Shown here piece by piece: positions 11,738 to 38,890 of a stretch of 64,000 nucleotides of DNA (positions are counted from its first letter, which is position 1; each line of letters opens with the position of its first letter). Origin of the DNA: Apostichopus japonicus (Eukaryota; Echinodermata; Holothuroidea; Aspidochirotida; Stichopodidae); the NCBI RefSeq assembly GCF_037975245.1, contig NC_092574.1, positions 4,272,713-4,336,712 on the forward strand, read 5' to 3'. A model generated the notes under the pieces. That model had not been told where the DNA came from. It did no database searches and saw nothing but the letters and a program-made list of their open reading frames with translations. A program made the translations under genes and the position numbers.

Positions 11738-13074
11738 AAATCATATTATTTGTGCAAAGAAGTGAAACTTTTCCCGCACGACAATAGCTCATCTTTTTAT
11801 GTTTTATGTTGCATATATAGGCTACCAGTTTAAATCGTCATAATCAATTTCAATCGGTATGTCAATTTTAATTGGTCAACATCAATCTTAATTGGTATAT
11901 GTCAATTTTAATTGGTATCAAGTCAATTAATTAGACATATTCCGACTTCACTGGACTAGTTTTAATCGACATATCACCGATGTATGTCATTTATATATTT
12001 GATATCAACGGTTTCGGGAACGATTGGCTTGGTATATATGTCGAAACCCCTTGATCAGCTGATACATTTAGTACGCCATGAAACATGGGTAAACGTGCTA
12101 CTAAGTGAATAAGGACTTAAACACCCGCGTTTGTATGATTATTAAACTTAAATGATGACATTAGGCACAATATTAATTTTGAGACCGTTGAAACCCACTT
12201 CTATCGGTCCCGGATGCATATCATCTTTGAATTATTACCGTCGGCTTGGTTTTTATTTCTATTTTCTTTGTCTATAACATTAAAAGACTCAATTCCTGCC
12301 TGACGTCACTCTTTAATAAATTAAATAATTATAAAATGAACTATTTTTTCTTGTCCGAAGAGGTTTTTCCGTCTCCTGGTTCTATCTTGAGTGACTTCTG
12401 AACCCTGAAGGGGTGCACGGTAGTTAAGTTTAATTTTTAATTTTTAGCAGAGTCAGTGGTAAGTCATTTTATGAAACCTCAGTTACGATACATAAAGTGT
12501 TTTCACACAAAAAAAAAAAAAAATGGAAAACTATGATAGATGTAGCAAATGTGTATAGTTAAATCGAAATCGTCAAACAAAGTTTTATGTGTGCGTAGGA
12601 GCATACTATATAGGCCTATAGCTCGAGGGCCCAAATTACTCTTAATGTTAATGAGTTACGCTGTTATCATGGAAATTACTGGACAGATTGAAAAGCCTGC
12701 CTATATTCACAACTATAGTGAATATGCTGAACACAACATTATTGCGTAATGAAATATGTACTACACCAAAGTCAATTTATGGGATTATAATGAGTCATTT
12801 CTTGTCATTATTAGATTTCGGGTTATATTTTGTTGGTCTAGGCTATCTTGTTGTACTTCATTGTTTTCCTGTACAATTTAGTCTATTGCGACTTGCGCAA
12901 TTTGCAGCTGATCCAGACGGTCAGGAATTTGTTAATTGTTATGCAAATTAGTTTAGCTGCGACTTTTCTTTGACACGCAGCGCTGCTCGTTTTTTTGTAC
13001 TTACGTTGTATATGTTACGAGATCGCAAGTGAGGAGTTCGTCGACTTTGCATCTAACTTCCGCGACACAAAATA
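11738..13074. other. Intergenic, nothing assigned
   Basis: Short internal repeats (TCAATTTTAATTGGT, 11863-11930) and a poly-A run (12510-12523) are seen. The plus-strand open frames at 12549-12951 have no splice or homology support. Confidence 0.4.
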
Positions 13075-13190
13075 TCGTCAGGAATCATACGGCTACAGTT
13101 TCGATGTAAGGAGACTGGCCCGTTGAGAGTGGAGCAAGTTGTTTGATTTTCGTGGCCAGGTTAGCCTTTACCTTTGGATGACTTTTTATG
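13075..13190. repeat. Dispersed repeat related to 33555-33665
   Basis: CGATGTAAGGAGACTGG, TTGAGAGTGGAGCAAG and TTTTCGTGGCCAGGTT recur with substitutions and in the same order at 33570-33640, so the two are diverged copies of one element. Confidence 0.5.
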
Positions 13191-13399
13191 AAAAATATCT
13201 ACCATCGTGAACAGTATTTGTTATCCAGTATATTATATACATATCCTTTTACATTACGCAATCACGGGTTACCATGGGCTGTATAGTAGGCTCACACAGC
13301 TACCGGAAAACCCTTCAGAATCCAGCCAGTATTAATTCTGCTAGACATAATATTTCATATGGATCTATATATAATCAACAGTACGCCTACTACTCATGG

Positions 13400-14310
13400 G
13401 CGTCAGCAGGTTTCAGAAAGTGAGGGGGACACTATACTATCCAAGCGGAGCGCCACCATTGGTTGGCGCGTAGCGTACCAGAAAATTTTGGGAACATAAG
13501 ACCCACTAGATCGCAGGAGACGGCCTTCCTGAGTCGTTTTTAGTTACATCAGAACCAGATCTGTGAGGAGAAATTTTGTCTCACAAAACTAAATTCCGAC
13601 AGAAAGTACTGGTAGAAAGATGCCGTTCTGAAACCAAGGGAGACGAATTACACAGCGTCCATCTCAAACGAAATATTGAAAAAGTGGCGCCGTCACCTCC
13701 GGGATGAGTGGAGTGGTATATATAATACATGCATGTAGGTGCGAGACGTCAGTTGTTATGTGCCCAGGTACTTTAATAATAATAATCAGAAAAAGGCACC
13801 GCGCGCAGAGCGTGTGTAGCGCCTAGCCGGCACTCAACAATAAAGATCTACCATATCCGGCGAATACATGTAGCCTTAATTACTTAACCCCTACACCCCT
13901 ATTCGTCCGTCCAATCCAAGGGACTGGAGGTAGTGATATGAACATAGTAACTCATCACCATCTACCTGTATGGCTTACCTAATCCCTTGGAACCCATACA
14001 AACAACATGTGTGCAAGATTCAATACACTTTCGAATGGTCTCCCCCCCCCCCCCCCGAACGAATTAAATGGGCAGATTTTAGGATATTGGGAGAATGGGA
14101 GATAAATGACGGTGCAAGTCATAGATAGCAGGGGCCCAGGGAGTCCAGATTTCTTGACCTTAAATAGAAAATCGCGCATATGCATGTGATTTTTTTTAAT
14201 AACTACTCTGAAAAGTGGGTGGGACAAATGATATGACATCCCCTCCACTTTTGAAAGTGGGGGGGGGGACATGTCCCCCCCGTCCCCCACCTGTTGACGC
14301 CCATGCTACT
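13400..14310. repeat. Dispersed element region bounded by CATGGGCGTC / GACGCCCATG
   Basis: CATGGGCGTCAGCAG at about 13396 and CTGTTGACGCCCATG at about 14291 form an imperfect terminal inverted pair. A GGCGC-rich hairpin (13446-13478) and poly-C/poly-G runs (14041-14056, 14261-14269) lie inside. Related hairpins occur at 29139-29173 and 36155-36190. It is probably one non-autonomous DNA transposon of about 0.9 kb. The open frame 13979-14290 is within it and is not supported. Confidence 0.4.
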
Positions 14311-16660
14311 ACTACTAGCAATTATTCGAGGAAGGAACCTTGATTTAAACGGGTGAGTTTTAATATTTCCCTTTACTCTTCTCGGCCTTCTTTCTTTTCA
14401 GTTTGTATTGTCCCTTCCTCGACCGTTTTGTGAGGTGATCTGACATAGTTATGGCTACACTTTATTTAGACTCATGTGTATACAGTGATGTTTTACATAA
14501 CTTTTATTGACTTATCTGGATGGTTTTGAAACTTATAGCTATGACCCATGTTATTTTGAGAAGTCATGTCACATTTCTTCGTTATTGTCCACGATTGTTT
14601 CATTGGAACACCGAAATAGTCTCAGAAACGACACAAAATTATGTCGGCACACATATTCCATGTTTACAGAAAAAGTAACACCTTCCCACTGTCTAAAGAC
14701 TGAACGGATGGTACCCTGTAGCTTGTGTGTTTTAACAATGACGTTGATAATGTCCCAAATCAATCAGTAATCTGGACTTTGCTACGTGTTAGCCAAGGCT
14801 GGTGTTGAGTATGCTAATATATGCTGACAGCTGATATATGCAGTAGATGTATAAAGTGGTGTACTATATGGCCGTACTAGACTACTGGTCAGTCCGTTGG
14901 AGCAGGTTGGTTGTGCTGATAGTTGTTACGTCTATCGCAGTATTGTACATCAGTTTATATGGTGAACTGCGGAGGGACTAACGGCATTAGAAGTTAGATA
15001 TGGATTCCTTACTTAATTTCACATTTTGCATGTGCAAGGTGAACCCTTCTACCTTCCGTACCTCTATCCAGTAAGACTCCCCAGTCATCCACTTGTCTAT
15101 GGGAACTGTTTAGGTGATATGTTTCTCGTCATCTTCTCTTTGAAGAAGGAAAAAAAAAACGACCAGCTCTCATAGTCACGGAGTTGTTGGTGAGGTTAGT
15201 CCACATTCACGTTTGACAGAGTGAAGTGAAAACAAATTCTTGAGGACGAGTCACTTTATAATTAGAAGATAAATCACACAATTTCGTTCTTTAAAAAAGT
15301 TCGTGAAGCTATAACATAGACATCAAAGATATGACAAACTGACAAACCAAGGAACAATATTTTTCCCATCTTCAGTATTGCAAAACTTTCTAGTGGGTCC
15401 TATAGGAAACTTTATTGTGGGTCCTAGGACTGAGCTTAACAGTGGGTCCTAGGAGTGATTTCATGATAACGCGGAGGTAAGATGGGAATTCACTCCCGTC
15501 ACACAAATGAAATAATATAGATCCATCATGACTGCGTGTATCTGAACATATATTCTCAACATACATATTTAAAGCACATAAAACACATAAACACATATAG
15601 TTTCTTAAAATACCAAAGCTGTATAGCATGGAGGCGTTAAACAATGTGGTCCTGCGATGACATTGTTGGTGATGTAAGTAAAATATAATATAATATAATA
15701 TATATATATATATATATATTGTTCTCGTCAAACATAAAAACTATGCAAATTAACAGTTACTATACGTACATTGTTTGAAGTTTATTTTTTTTTGTGTTGA
15801 ATTGAACCACGAACACTGCTTTAAAGTAGCTTAGATATATCATGTTAATGATCTGTGCATTTTTGCTCTAAAACGTTCAACTTTTTATACAGACATTTAC
15901 ATTTCTTTCCTACAAATTTCGAGGTTTTCCTCTGAAAATGTCGCCTTTTATTGGTGTTGTTAAAATTTGACTGTTTTATTCGAATCTATCCGTAAGTTTA
16001 TTTAAAATTTCGACATTTGGGTCCTTTCCATTGAAATTATGACTATATTGAAATTTGAACTTTTTGCCCTTTAAAACTTTGGCTTTTCATCTAAACATTA
16101 ACTTCCAAGTTAGAGAATTTGTTTCATTTCAAAAAAATTGACCTTTTCCTGGAAATTGTTTTTATCCCAAAAGTTCGATTTTAATCTCAATACATAAAAT
16201 TTACTTGAATTTTAGGATTAAGGTGGTGAAGGAAAGTTTAACAAGAACAATTGAATGCTTGATGTTTCAGCAAACATTTCCCTTCGTATGTCGAATTTTG
16301 AAGTGTTTTTATCGACATTTTTCTGACTATATAGTAGAAAATTGACGGATTATCGCCTCAAAGAATAAAACAAAATTAGTCATTGCATTCCCTGTTACTC
16401 GTTTTGCTAATGCGAAAGGTCCAGCTGAATAATCCAGCATTGCCGTGGAGTGTGGGTCCCATTAGATAAAAAGTGGAGGAGTCGGAGGAAAGATTTTCTA
16501 TGTTACCACCTCTTCCTACTCCTCTTCCTACGCAATGGACTTTGGAAGTTGGATGAAACGAGAATGGCATTTTCTTCATTTGCATTACAGAAATACACTG
16601 ATAAATATAATAAATAATAAATGTATCATTTGCTGCCAGTCTTACTGCTTCTGTAGTTTG
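14311..16660. other. Intergenic, 3' flank of receptor gene, nothing assigned
   Basis: AT-rich. A thrice-repeated phrase (GTGGGTCCTA) lies at 15393-15451 and a TA run at 15690-15719. The 3' UTR of the minus-strand receptor gene must begin below 16662, but I do not assign its end. Confidence 0.4.
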
Positions 16661-16661
16661 T

Positions 16662-31002
<14,341 letters not shown>

Positions 31003-31106
31003 TTCCGTCTGTTTTCAATCAAATCAATGCTACAATACCAATTGTTACTTTGAGATATACCCAACGGTCAATTTCACACTCGCTCTGTGCTAAAACACAG
31101 TGACAT

Positions 31107-31113
31107 CTATATA
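31107..31113 (-). promoter_or_regulatory. Candidate TATA box of the receptor gene
   Basis: TATATAG on the minus strand lies about 105 nt upstream of the signal-peptide ATG, compatible with a start site about 30 nt further on and a 5' UTR of about 75 nt. Position and motif only; no transcript data. Confidence 0.35.
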
Positions 31114-31978
31114 GCAGTCCTATCTCAGTAAGCAGAAATAATTACATTGTATCACTTCACATCAGGCACAGCGACAACAAACATTGGAACTTGCCCGGAT
31201 GCCCGGACGTTGAATTAGCAAAATAAACAGTCAATGCACATACTTTGATTATATGTAGCTTATAGTGTGAATCAAATAGCGATTATTAAACAAAAGATCA
31301 TAATTTCCATTCGCAGTCAGTAGCAAACATACGTTTACAACCATCAGCTCCTAGACGGTACATTAAAATAACATCTCGCTAGTATATAAGTTATAACAGT
31401 TTCAGAATAAGCTCCCTGAACTCTCTATTATCTTTGCAAACTTGAAAGTTTTTATCACAAGTCGCTCTCTCAAATTAGCATTTTGTTTTCGTCGTTTTAC
31501 AAACTTGTATTAATGATGAATAATATTTATCTCGGACAATAGGAATAAACTATATATATATATATATATAATATCTATAAGACATTTGGTTTAACTTGAA
31601 AGGAATAAGAACACTACTTTGAGATAGGTAATGCATATATTCTTCACAATTTTGGAAATATGTTTCACAACTGGGCCAAGAATTTGCATATTGTTTGCCT
31701 GAGAAACGAAAGTCTCATTGCTTAAGAAGAAGATAAAATACAGAGCAATGTATTCATTCACCATCTTAAGAGACACATATTTTGTATTTATTACGAATAA
31801 ATTACTTTGGAATGGGCTATTATACTAAAACTTGAGTATAAAGAACAATAAAGCAGAAGATTAAACGAAAAAGGGAAACGCCACAATCAGCAGGCAATCG
31901 TCAAAATATTAAAACAATAGATAATCAAAATGAAGAAAAATTCATTTATTAAGTGCATGGAAATAAACTACCCGGAGC
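31114..31978. other. Intergenic upstream of receptor gene
   Basis: AT-rich, no exon seen. A TA run lies at 31551-31570. It probably contains promoter sequence of the minus-strand receptor. Confidence 0.4.
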
Positions 31979-32123
31979 TTTGGTTTTATCGCAGCTGATT
32001 TTCAATGTTTTAGAAGAAATTGTATAAGTTCCTCTCAGAAACAAGACAAACTTTGGTTTTATCGCAGCTAAATTTCAATGTTTTAGAAGAAATTGTATAA
32101 GTTCCTCTCAGAAACAAGACAAA
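31979..32123. repeat. Direct duplication, about 73 bp x 2
   Basis: The sequence from TTTGGTTTTATCGCAGCT through AGAAACAAGACAAAC is repeated head to tail with only one or two differences (GATTTTC against AAATTTC). Confidence 0.9.
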
Positions 32124-32696
32124 CTTTGGTTTTAGTCTTTCAGTTTAACATTGAAATTTTACTATGTGTACTACATAACGAGTGCAGATTGGAGTTTCAT
32201 CATATTTTTAGTATGCACATGAACATGAAACATGCATGGGCTAACGAAATTGGTGTGGGTCAAAGGTTATGCAACGTCAACTTCAGTGAAAGTCTGGAAC
32301 TATTGTGAACACGGTGGCTCCTACACAAGCAAAATTTTCTTGAGAAGCAAAACAAAAATCGCATAACGATGTAACGATTCCCTATCGCTTCACTTGAGAC
32401 TTATTTGGGGGGGGGGGGTGGTTGATTAGCTAATATATATTTTCTTCGCAAGTCAGAAAACCCTCATTTCATTTCCAAATGAGAAAAAAATCTCATTTGG
32501 AGCACCAAATTGCATCTAAGGCCAGGTGAAAATGCAATATTATATACAAAATGGAGTGGGTGGGTTGAAGTGTGCTATATTGCACCAAATTGCATCTGAG
32601 GCCACCTGGACACCCCCTCCCCTGAGACCCCTCCCCCATGCCGGCCATCAGTCTTCGCCCCCCCCCCCCCCACTCAAAATTACCTTTCTACGCCAC

Positions 32697-32880
32697 TGCC
32701 TGTATCGAACAATACTAGTTCTGTTTTTTGGTGACATATTTTGCCTTACTCTAGAGATCAAACATGATGCGAAAATCACGAAAATCATTTGTGATTCCTA
32801 AAGCCGGATCTCGAAAGAGATACTTTGAACAGGCTTTATGTTACAGAAATGGAGGTAAACGACAAAGGCAAATGAATACA
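32697..32880. repeat. Dispersed repeat, copy 2 (inverted copy of 3583-3766)
   Basis: Reverse-complement match to 3583-3766 from TGTATCGAACAATACTAG to CAAAGGCAAATG, with a few substitutions and one short insertion. Confidence 0.75.
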
Positions 32881-33460
32881 TATTGTTACGAGGGCCCATT
32901 GTAGCCTAACGCTAGTCACTGCTAGTGAGGAACCTAATGTTATAATATAGAAAGTATTTGAAATTGCCTACGTGATAAATCATTATTTATTACTTATTAT
33001 ATAATCATCGTTACTATACCTTCAGACCGAAAAATTCACGTTTTGTTGTTTTCGAAAACGGTATTGGTTTCGTTCCCAGCCTTAAAGTGAGTATACGTGC
33101 GTACCGAAAAAGGACAACATAAAACCGAGATAATGTTTGATTTGATGCTATGTTTTTCTTTATGTTTCGATGTACCACCGGTGCTGTTCATGGATGAAAC
33201 GTCATTTAATGACTGAAAATGACAGTGATAGTTGTTAAAAACTAACGGAAACTGCGTAAAAACGGTAAAATTTTGAAAGCATTTTTGAAAAACCGATGCT
33301 CATTATAAGAGCTAGACCGATTCTCCTAGATGTGAGTTTAGTAATGAATAAGCAAAACTAAACAGCGACGGTTTCAACCCTGTAACACATGAATACTATT
33401 GCATCTTTTATAATTTTAGATTCCAAATTTCAGTTGGGAGCCATGCACCCGATGATGATG

Positions 33461-33510
33461 TAATCCATAAGCCCTTGCGGACTTTTCCCACATTCGTGGT
33501 CGTAAACGTA
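33461..33510 (+). mobile_element. SINE body fragment, copy 3
   Basis: TAATCCATAAGCCCTTGCGG and CATTCGTGGTCGTAAACG match the body of the SINE at 11502-11737 in plus orientation. The tRNA head is missing. Confidence 0.6.
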
Positions 33511-33554
33511 ACTGCCTCATGGCCTGTATGTATTCATTATTGCAGTGCGCGCCT

Positions 33555-33665
33555 TTTGGCTGACGATGATCACACAGTCACAGTCTCGATGCAAGGAGAC
33601 TGGGGTTGAGAGCGGGTCAGTCGTTTGGTTTTTCGTGCCCAGGTTCTTTCCTGGTTGACTTTTCT
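33555..33665. repeat. Dispersed repeat related to 13075-13190
   Basis: It shares CGATGCAAGGAGACTGG, TTGAGAGCGGGTCAG and TTTTTCGTGCCCAGGTT with the 13-kb copy. It directly abuts the MITE-like element at 33668. Confidence 0.5.
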
Positions 33666-33667
33666 AA

Positions 33668-33958
33668 AGTATTGTAGTGCGCGCTACAATATTGGCATTA
33701 CTGGCCAAGTGAACGATACCTACATGACTGGACGTTGAAACTCAAAGTTTCATATAGTCTCTGTACATTTCCTGTTTCAGAGGCCAGCTGCGTAGCCAAC
33801 TTATTCTGAGCATGTCACGGTGCTCACAAGCGCCCATACTTTGTATGTACCTACATGATTACACTCCCTGGTGTGTTGTCCGCCCAAAAAATAACACCAT
33901 GAACTACATAACAGTTCTTCCTATAATACTGCAAGCACTCCACGCGCACTACAATACT
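33668..33958. mobile_element. MITE-like element, copy 2, with 16-bp terminal inverted repeats
   Basis: It starts AGTATTGTAGTGCGCG (33668-33683) and ends CGCGCACTACAATACT (33943-33958), a perfect 16-bp inverted pair, 291 bp in all. No coding capacity. It is an inverted partner of 29558-29849. No clear target-site duplication was found. Confidence 0.7.
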
Positions 33959-35184
33959 GCGTATTTGCAGGCAAATACAGTTGTGAAAATAACGGAGGTC
34001 TGTCATATACCAAATGTAGTATTTAGCATGGTGAAACCCTCTCATTTTTCATGGTTCGTCAGATAAGAAGCTATTAGCGAAGTTCCATTTTTGAAAGTGA
34101 AGAGTTTGATGTATTTCCCTATTCCAATCGCACAGAATCACGACCAGCGGCCTTGTTTCGGATCGAACGGTTTGTTCTCGAATTTATATGACTCGATCTT
34201 GATCTCGGTGTCACGTGGTCACCATGTATTTAGTCTCGGTCGGCCTTCCTTAGTCTGTAAACATGCATATGGATGAGCTTGCACGGTGGAGTGAATTAAC
34301 TCTTTTGTTTACCTTCTTTATAGTAATGTGAATAGAATTCTTGAAATTGTTTTTTAATCTACAAAGAGTTGGTCATTTGCTACTAGGATGTTTGCAATAG
34401 CTTATATGACCATCGAACGCAGGGGTGTGTGTTCAGTATTACATGTTGCGTAAATAAGTACTATTCGCCGCCATGCTGAGGTTTACGCCAGCCATGTGTT
34501 AGAAGAAAGACATGTATCACTTGACCATTGCCAGAAAATTATTCTTTGTTTTGTAGCTGAACAGCCCTGGATTACTCAGCCTACCTCTCACTGAAGAAGA
34601 AGTTACGATGTATTATTTAGTAATTTTATCTTCGTGACACACAGGAATGTTATGTTTACCAGTGTATAGTGGAACTGTAAATGGATTCTTATCGAACTAT
34701 ATAGACCGGGACTGCCTGCCGAGAGGATTCCGTAAGTTCATTTGTATTTTATTGCCTTGACAGATGTAACGAAAACGACCATGTATGATCAGTCGCTCAA
34801 CTATGAGATTAGACATTGTTGTGTAGTCACCACGTTGCACCTTGCAATTGAACCATATTACTTTGAATCATAGCATATAAAAGCTGTTGTACCATCAACA
34901 ACAACCAGCATTAGCCACTATCAAGTACTAACAAAATGCCACAATTTAGGCTTAACCACCGTAAAAAGTAATTTCGAAATGGTCATAATTGACATTTATA
35001 AGCCATGAAGGTTTGTTGCACACGTCTTGTTTTGTCACAAAATGTGTTATTTGAGGTGGGTGGGGGGGGGGTGGGTGTGCGGCGCTAAGAAACTAGTCTA
35101 CGCGACTTAGGTAGAACATTTATTCACGGATGAATATCAGCTTTATTCAGCGAATACGTGAATACGTAACCTGCTGTTTATATA

Positions 35185-35285
35185 GTTATATATATATATA
35201 GTATATATATAGATATATATATAGATATATAGATATAGATATATAGATATAGATATAGAGATATAGATATAGATATAGATATAGA

Positions 35286-35323
<38 letters not shown>

Positions 35324-35350
35324 ATATACTATATATACTATATATATAAC
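35185..35350. repeat. TA/GATA microsatellite cluster
   Basis: A compound TATATA and AGATAT array with an imperfect palindromic edge (ACTATATATACTATATATA). Confidence 0.9.
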
Positions 35351-36104
35351 TATATACACATTAGTATGTCTGACAATACATGCGCATGTGTGAGGTCCTG
35401 AAATATAATTAAAGTTGTTTGTTTTGCGTTCCTTGTTTCAAGTTTTATAGAAATGTATTCTCGTAGACCTAGCAAAACATTTAAAGTGACACAGTCCCAT
35501 TGGAAGTTTGTCATTAACAAGTCATTGGTGGTTTAACATGCTGGCGTATGATGATTTTTGGCCAAATTTGCGCTAAGCTCACTATACGAACTGTGCCTAA
35601 TTAGTTAGTTACAGTACTTAAATTATTAATAATGGCGTATGAGGAAATGCACCATTTTGTGGTATGACTCCCGGGACGGCAAGACGAGAAACTTACATGC
35701 AATCGCGGAGGATATCTTCCTTCGCCTATATGTCCGGGGACATTTTGGGACATCTTTCCTATAGGTCTATATCTGAGGCCCTGGGGTCATTCCTTGACCG
35801 ACTTGGTGCAATATAATGTGCCCATTTCGAAGTAAATTTATTCACAGATTGTTAGATGTCATGGGTTTGAACAAATGAGGGGTATTCTATCCTGAAACAT
35901 AGGGCAAAATGGGGCTGGGGTTTCCAGTTCGCCGCATCATTTGTCAACTTGCACTGGGTTATAATGTCCATGTCAATTGTAATCACTAATAAAAGAAATA
36001 ATCCAACAAAAATTAAGGCCGCATGAACTTTATTGCAGATTTATTGAGTGACGAATTTGTCATTTTGTCCCGAAATCACGCAAGTAGATGGCTCCTATCC
36101 AGCC

Positions 36105-36270
36105 TGGCAAGTGCCATCTCCAGCGATCTGGCAGGTATTGAAATCTGAATTTTTCAAGGTACGCTGCGCGCCAACCGATGGTGGCGCTCCGCTTAGATAA
36201 TACTCACGGCCGGAATACTCGAATCGATTACGGCCCCCCCCCCCCTACGTTTCAAATCGAGTTGACGCCC
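36105..36270. repeat. Dispersed element copy with GCGCCA hairpin
   Basis: AAGTGCCATCTCCAGCGATCT, then ACGCTGCGCGCCAACCGATG and GTGGCGCTCCGC, then poly-C and GTTGACGCCC. The same order of landmarks is seen at 29080-29275; the hairpin is less perfect. Confidence 0.5.
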
Positions 36271-36734
36271 CTGCTTGCATGGCTTTCAGTTCAATGCTGA
36301 TTGTACCAATGGATGAGTCTGGATAAGCCGCCACCACTAATCGTTAGCAATTAACACCGACTGAGCAGATGAAGATCATGTCTGCGTGATGTGTCAATCT
36401 GCTGAAAAATATCAAAATTTCACATGATATCAACCGATACTCTACATTGAGCGCTAAGGTGATTCTGTTTCAATATGTGGTTGGAATAAGCAGTAGCCTG
36501 AGTATATGACATGTGATTGTCTGCCCCTCATGCCTCAATAGTCAATTTTGTGGCGGAGGAGAATTATTGTAACTGTCGGTAATTGAGGGACTACATTATA
36601 CGCATAAGTGATTTATTTTGCTAAATTGTTAACTTGATGAAAATCAGTTCCGATCGTTTAGTTTATCTTCATAATAGTTGGGTCTGCTTTTCACCATCTC
36701 AACATTTCGATGAAGAATATATCTTGTTCTTTAG

Positions 36735-37940
36735 TACACATACAGGCATGGTGTTACTGAGGCATGGTGTTACTGTTCTTTAGTACACATACAGGCATGG
36801 TGCTACTGAGGCGTGGTGTTACTGTTCTTTAGTACACATACAGGCATGGTGCTAATGAGGCATGGTGTCAGTTATTTAGTACACATACAGGCATGGTGCT
36901 ACTGAAGCATGTTGTTCCTGTTCTTTAGTACACATACAGGCATGGTGCTACTGAGGCATGGTGTCACTGTTCTTTAGTACACATACAGGCATGGTGCTAC
37001 TGAGGCATGGTGTCAGTGTTCTTTAGTACACATACAGGCATGGTGCTACTGAGGCATGGTGTTACTGTTCTTTAGTACACATACAGGAATGGTGCTACTG
37101 AGGCATGGTGTCAGTTATTAATTATACATACAGGCATGGTGCTAATGAGGCGTGGTGTTACTGTTCTTTAGTACACATACAGGCATGGTGCTACTGAGGC
37201 ATGGTGTCAGTTATTTAGTACACATACAGGCATGGTGCTACTGAGGCATGGTGTTACTGTTCTGTAGTACACATACCGGCATGGTGCTACTGAGGCATGG
37301 TGTTACTGTTCTTTAGTATACATACAGGCATGGTGCTACTGAGGCATGGTGTCACTGTTCTTAAGTACACATACAGGCATGGTGCTACTGAGGCATGGTG
37401 TTACTGTTCTGTAGTACACATACAGGCATGGTGCTACTGAGGCATGGTGTTACTGTTCTTTAGTATACATACAGGCATGGTGCTACTGAGGCATGGTGTC
37501 AGTTCTTTAGCATACATACAGGCATGGTGCTACTGAGGCATGGTGTCACTGTTCTTTAGTACACATACAGGCATGGTGCTACTGAGGCATGGTGTTACTG
37601 TTCTTTAGTATACATACAGGCATGGTGCTACTGAGGCATGGTGTCACTGTTCTTAAGTACACATACAGGCATGGTGCTACTGAGGCATGGTGTTACTGTT
37701 CTGTAGTACACATACAGGCATGGTGCTACTGAGGCATGGTGTTACTGTTCTTTAGTATACATACAGGCATGGTGCTACTGAGGCATGGTGTCAGTTCTTT
37801 AGCATACATACAGGCATGGTGCTACTGAGGCATGGTGTCACTGTTCTTTAGTACACATACAGGCATGGTGCTACTGAGGCATGGTGTTACTGTTCTTTAG
37901 TATACATACAGGCATGGTGCTACTGAGGCATGGTGTCACT
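36735..37940. repeat. Minisatellite, about 50-bp unit, about 24 copies, higher-order structure
   Basis: Unit: TACACATACAGGCATGGTGC then TACTGAGGCATGGTGTTACTG then TTCTTTAG. A multi-unit block containing the rare variants TTCTTAAGTACAC and CAGTTCTTTAGCATAC occurs twice (about 37340-37560 and 37630-37850), so arrays were amplified in larger blocks. Confidence 0.95.
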
Positions 37941-38811
37941 GTCCCACGCAGTTAGTACTCACATGTATGTAACTTTGGATGAGCGGCTAGCGTTCTGATC
38001 GGTCAACGTAGTAGGTTCAACTAACAGCAATTTTGGACTCGGGTTGTTTAATTCAAATTACTTATTAAATGAAAGGCGAAATTACGTATGAACTTGAACA
38101 GTATTGTCACACATATAGTCAACTTTATTGACGTGTTTTCAGAGAATAACCAGAAAATCATTTTCAGTTTTGTTAAGAATGTTCCAGGATGTCCCTGTTT
38201 AATACAGTATTAAGGATCTGTAAGTTTGCACAGTGTGTAGTATTATAGAATAATGAACAAAAGCCCCCTTTGTGAGGACCAAAAACGCCGTCTGAATTTC
38301 AATTGTCGCAAATGAAAGTAGTGTTTGGTGGCTATTAAGAAATGCAGGTTGCTTGATGAGGGATGCGCGCGTACCAGGGATTGGGGTCACCATGCCTGGG
38401 TGAAGGGGTAGATGATCCAAAGTAACTTTGGCACCCACCCCCTCCCCTCCCTCCTTTAGAGAGGTCTAAAATATCCAAGACAATTACAATTACGATATTC
38501 TGATTTACAGAAATATGGATAAAAAGAAAACAGGAAGACTGATGAATTTATGTTCATGTTTTGATTTTATTTCCGAATTGACGATACATGGTAACAATAC
38601 TCAACACCGATCTAGCAAGGACCACAATAATAATGAACCATGACAGCTGTTGTATCAGGTCACCAGTGTTCCAAACTTCTAAATGACACGTAACGTATAT
38701 TGCACGGGTAAATCAGACCAATTAGTTCGGTAGTACATCTAATCATTCAAAATGGTCTGTATATACCGTCAACAAGACTTTCTATTAATGTTCCATATTT
38801 TTATTTTTCAG

Positions 38812-38890
38812 TGAGCCTGGATGGGTCATGAGGGGAGCACGTAGAATGCTCCCGCTTCTCGTATTAACGCTCTTTATATTCCTTGCATAA
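38812..38890 (+). CDS. Candidate terminal exon ending in a hydrophobic tail (weak)
   Basis: After TTTTATTTTTCAG the frame reads EPGWVMRGARRM then LPLLVLTLFIFLA and stop TAA: a basic stretch plus a 13-residue hydrophobic tail, as in tail-anchored proteins. No upstream exon was found to join it, and AATAAA occurs about 120 bp downstream (near 39009). Chance is a real alternative. Confidence 0.2.

Noticed and set aside
13979-14290. Minus-strand 103-codon frame
   Set aside because: Runs through poly-G/poly-C tracts of a dispersed element; glycine and proline runs are artefacts.
34630-34728. Possible plus-strand first exon (frame MLCLPVYSGTVNGFLSNYID then donor GTAAGT)
   Set aside because: No signal, promoter or downstream partner exon found; chance cannot be excluded.
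36735-37940. CRISPR-like regular repeat array
   Set aside because: Repeats are contiguous without unique spacers, in a spliced animal genome; these are minisatellites.
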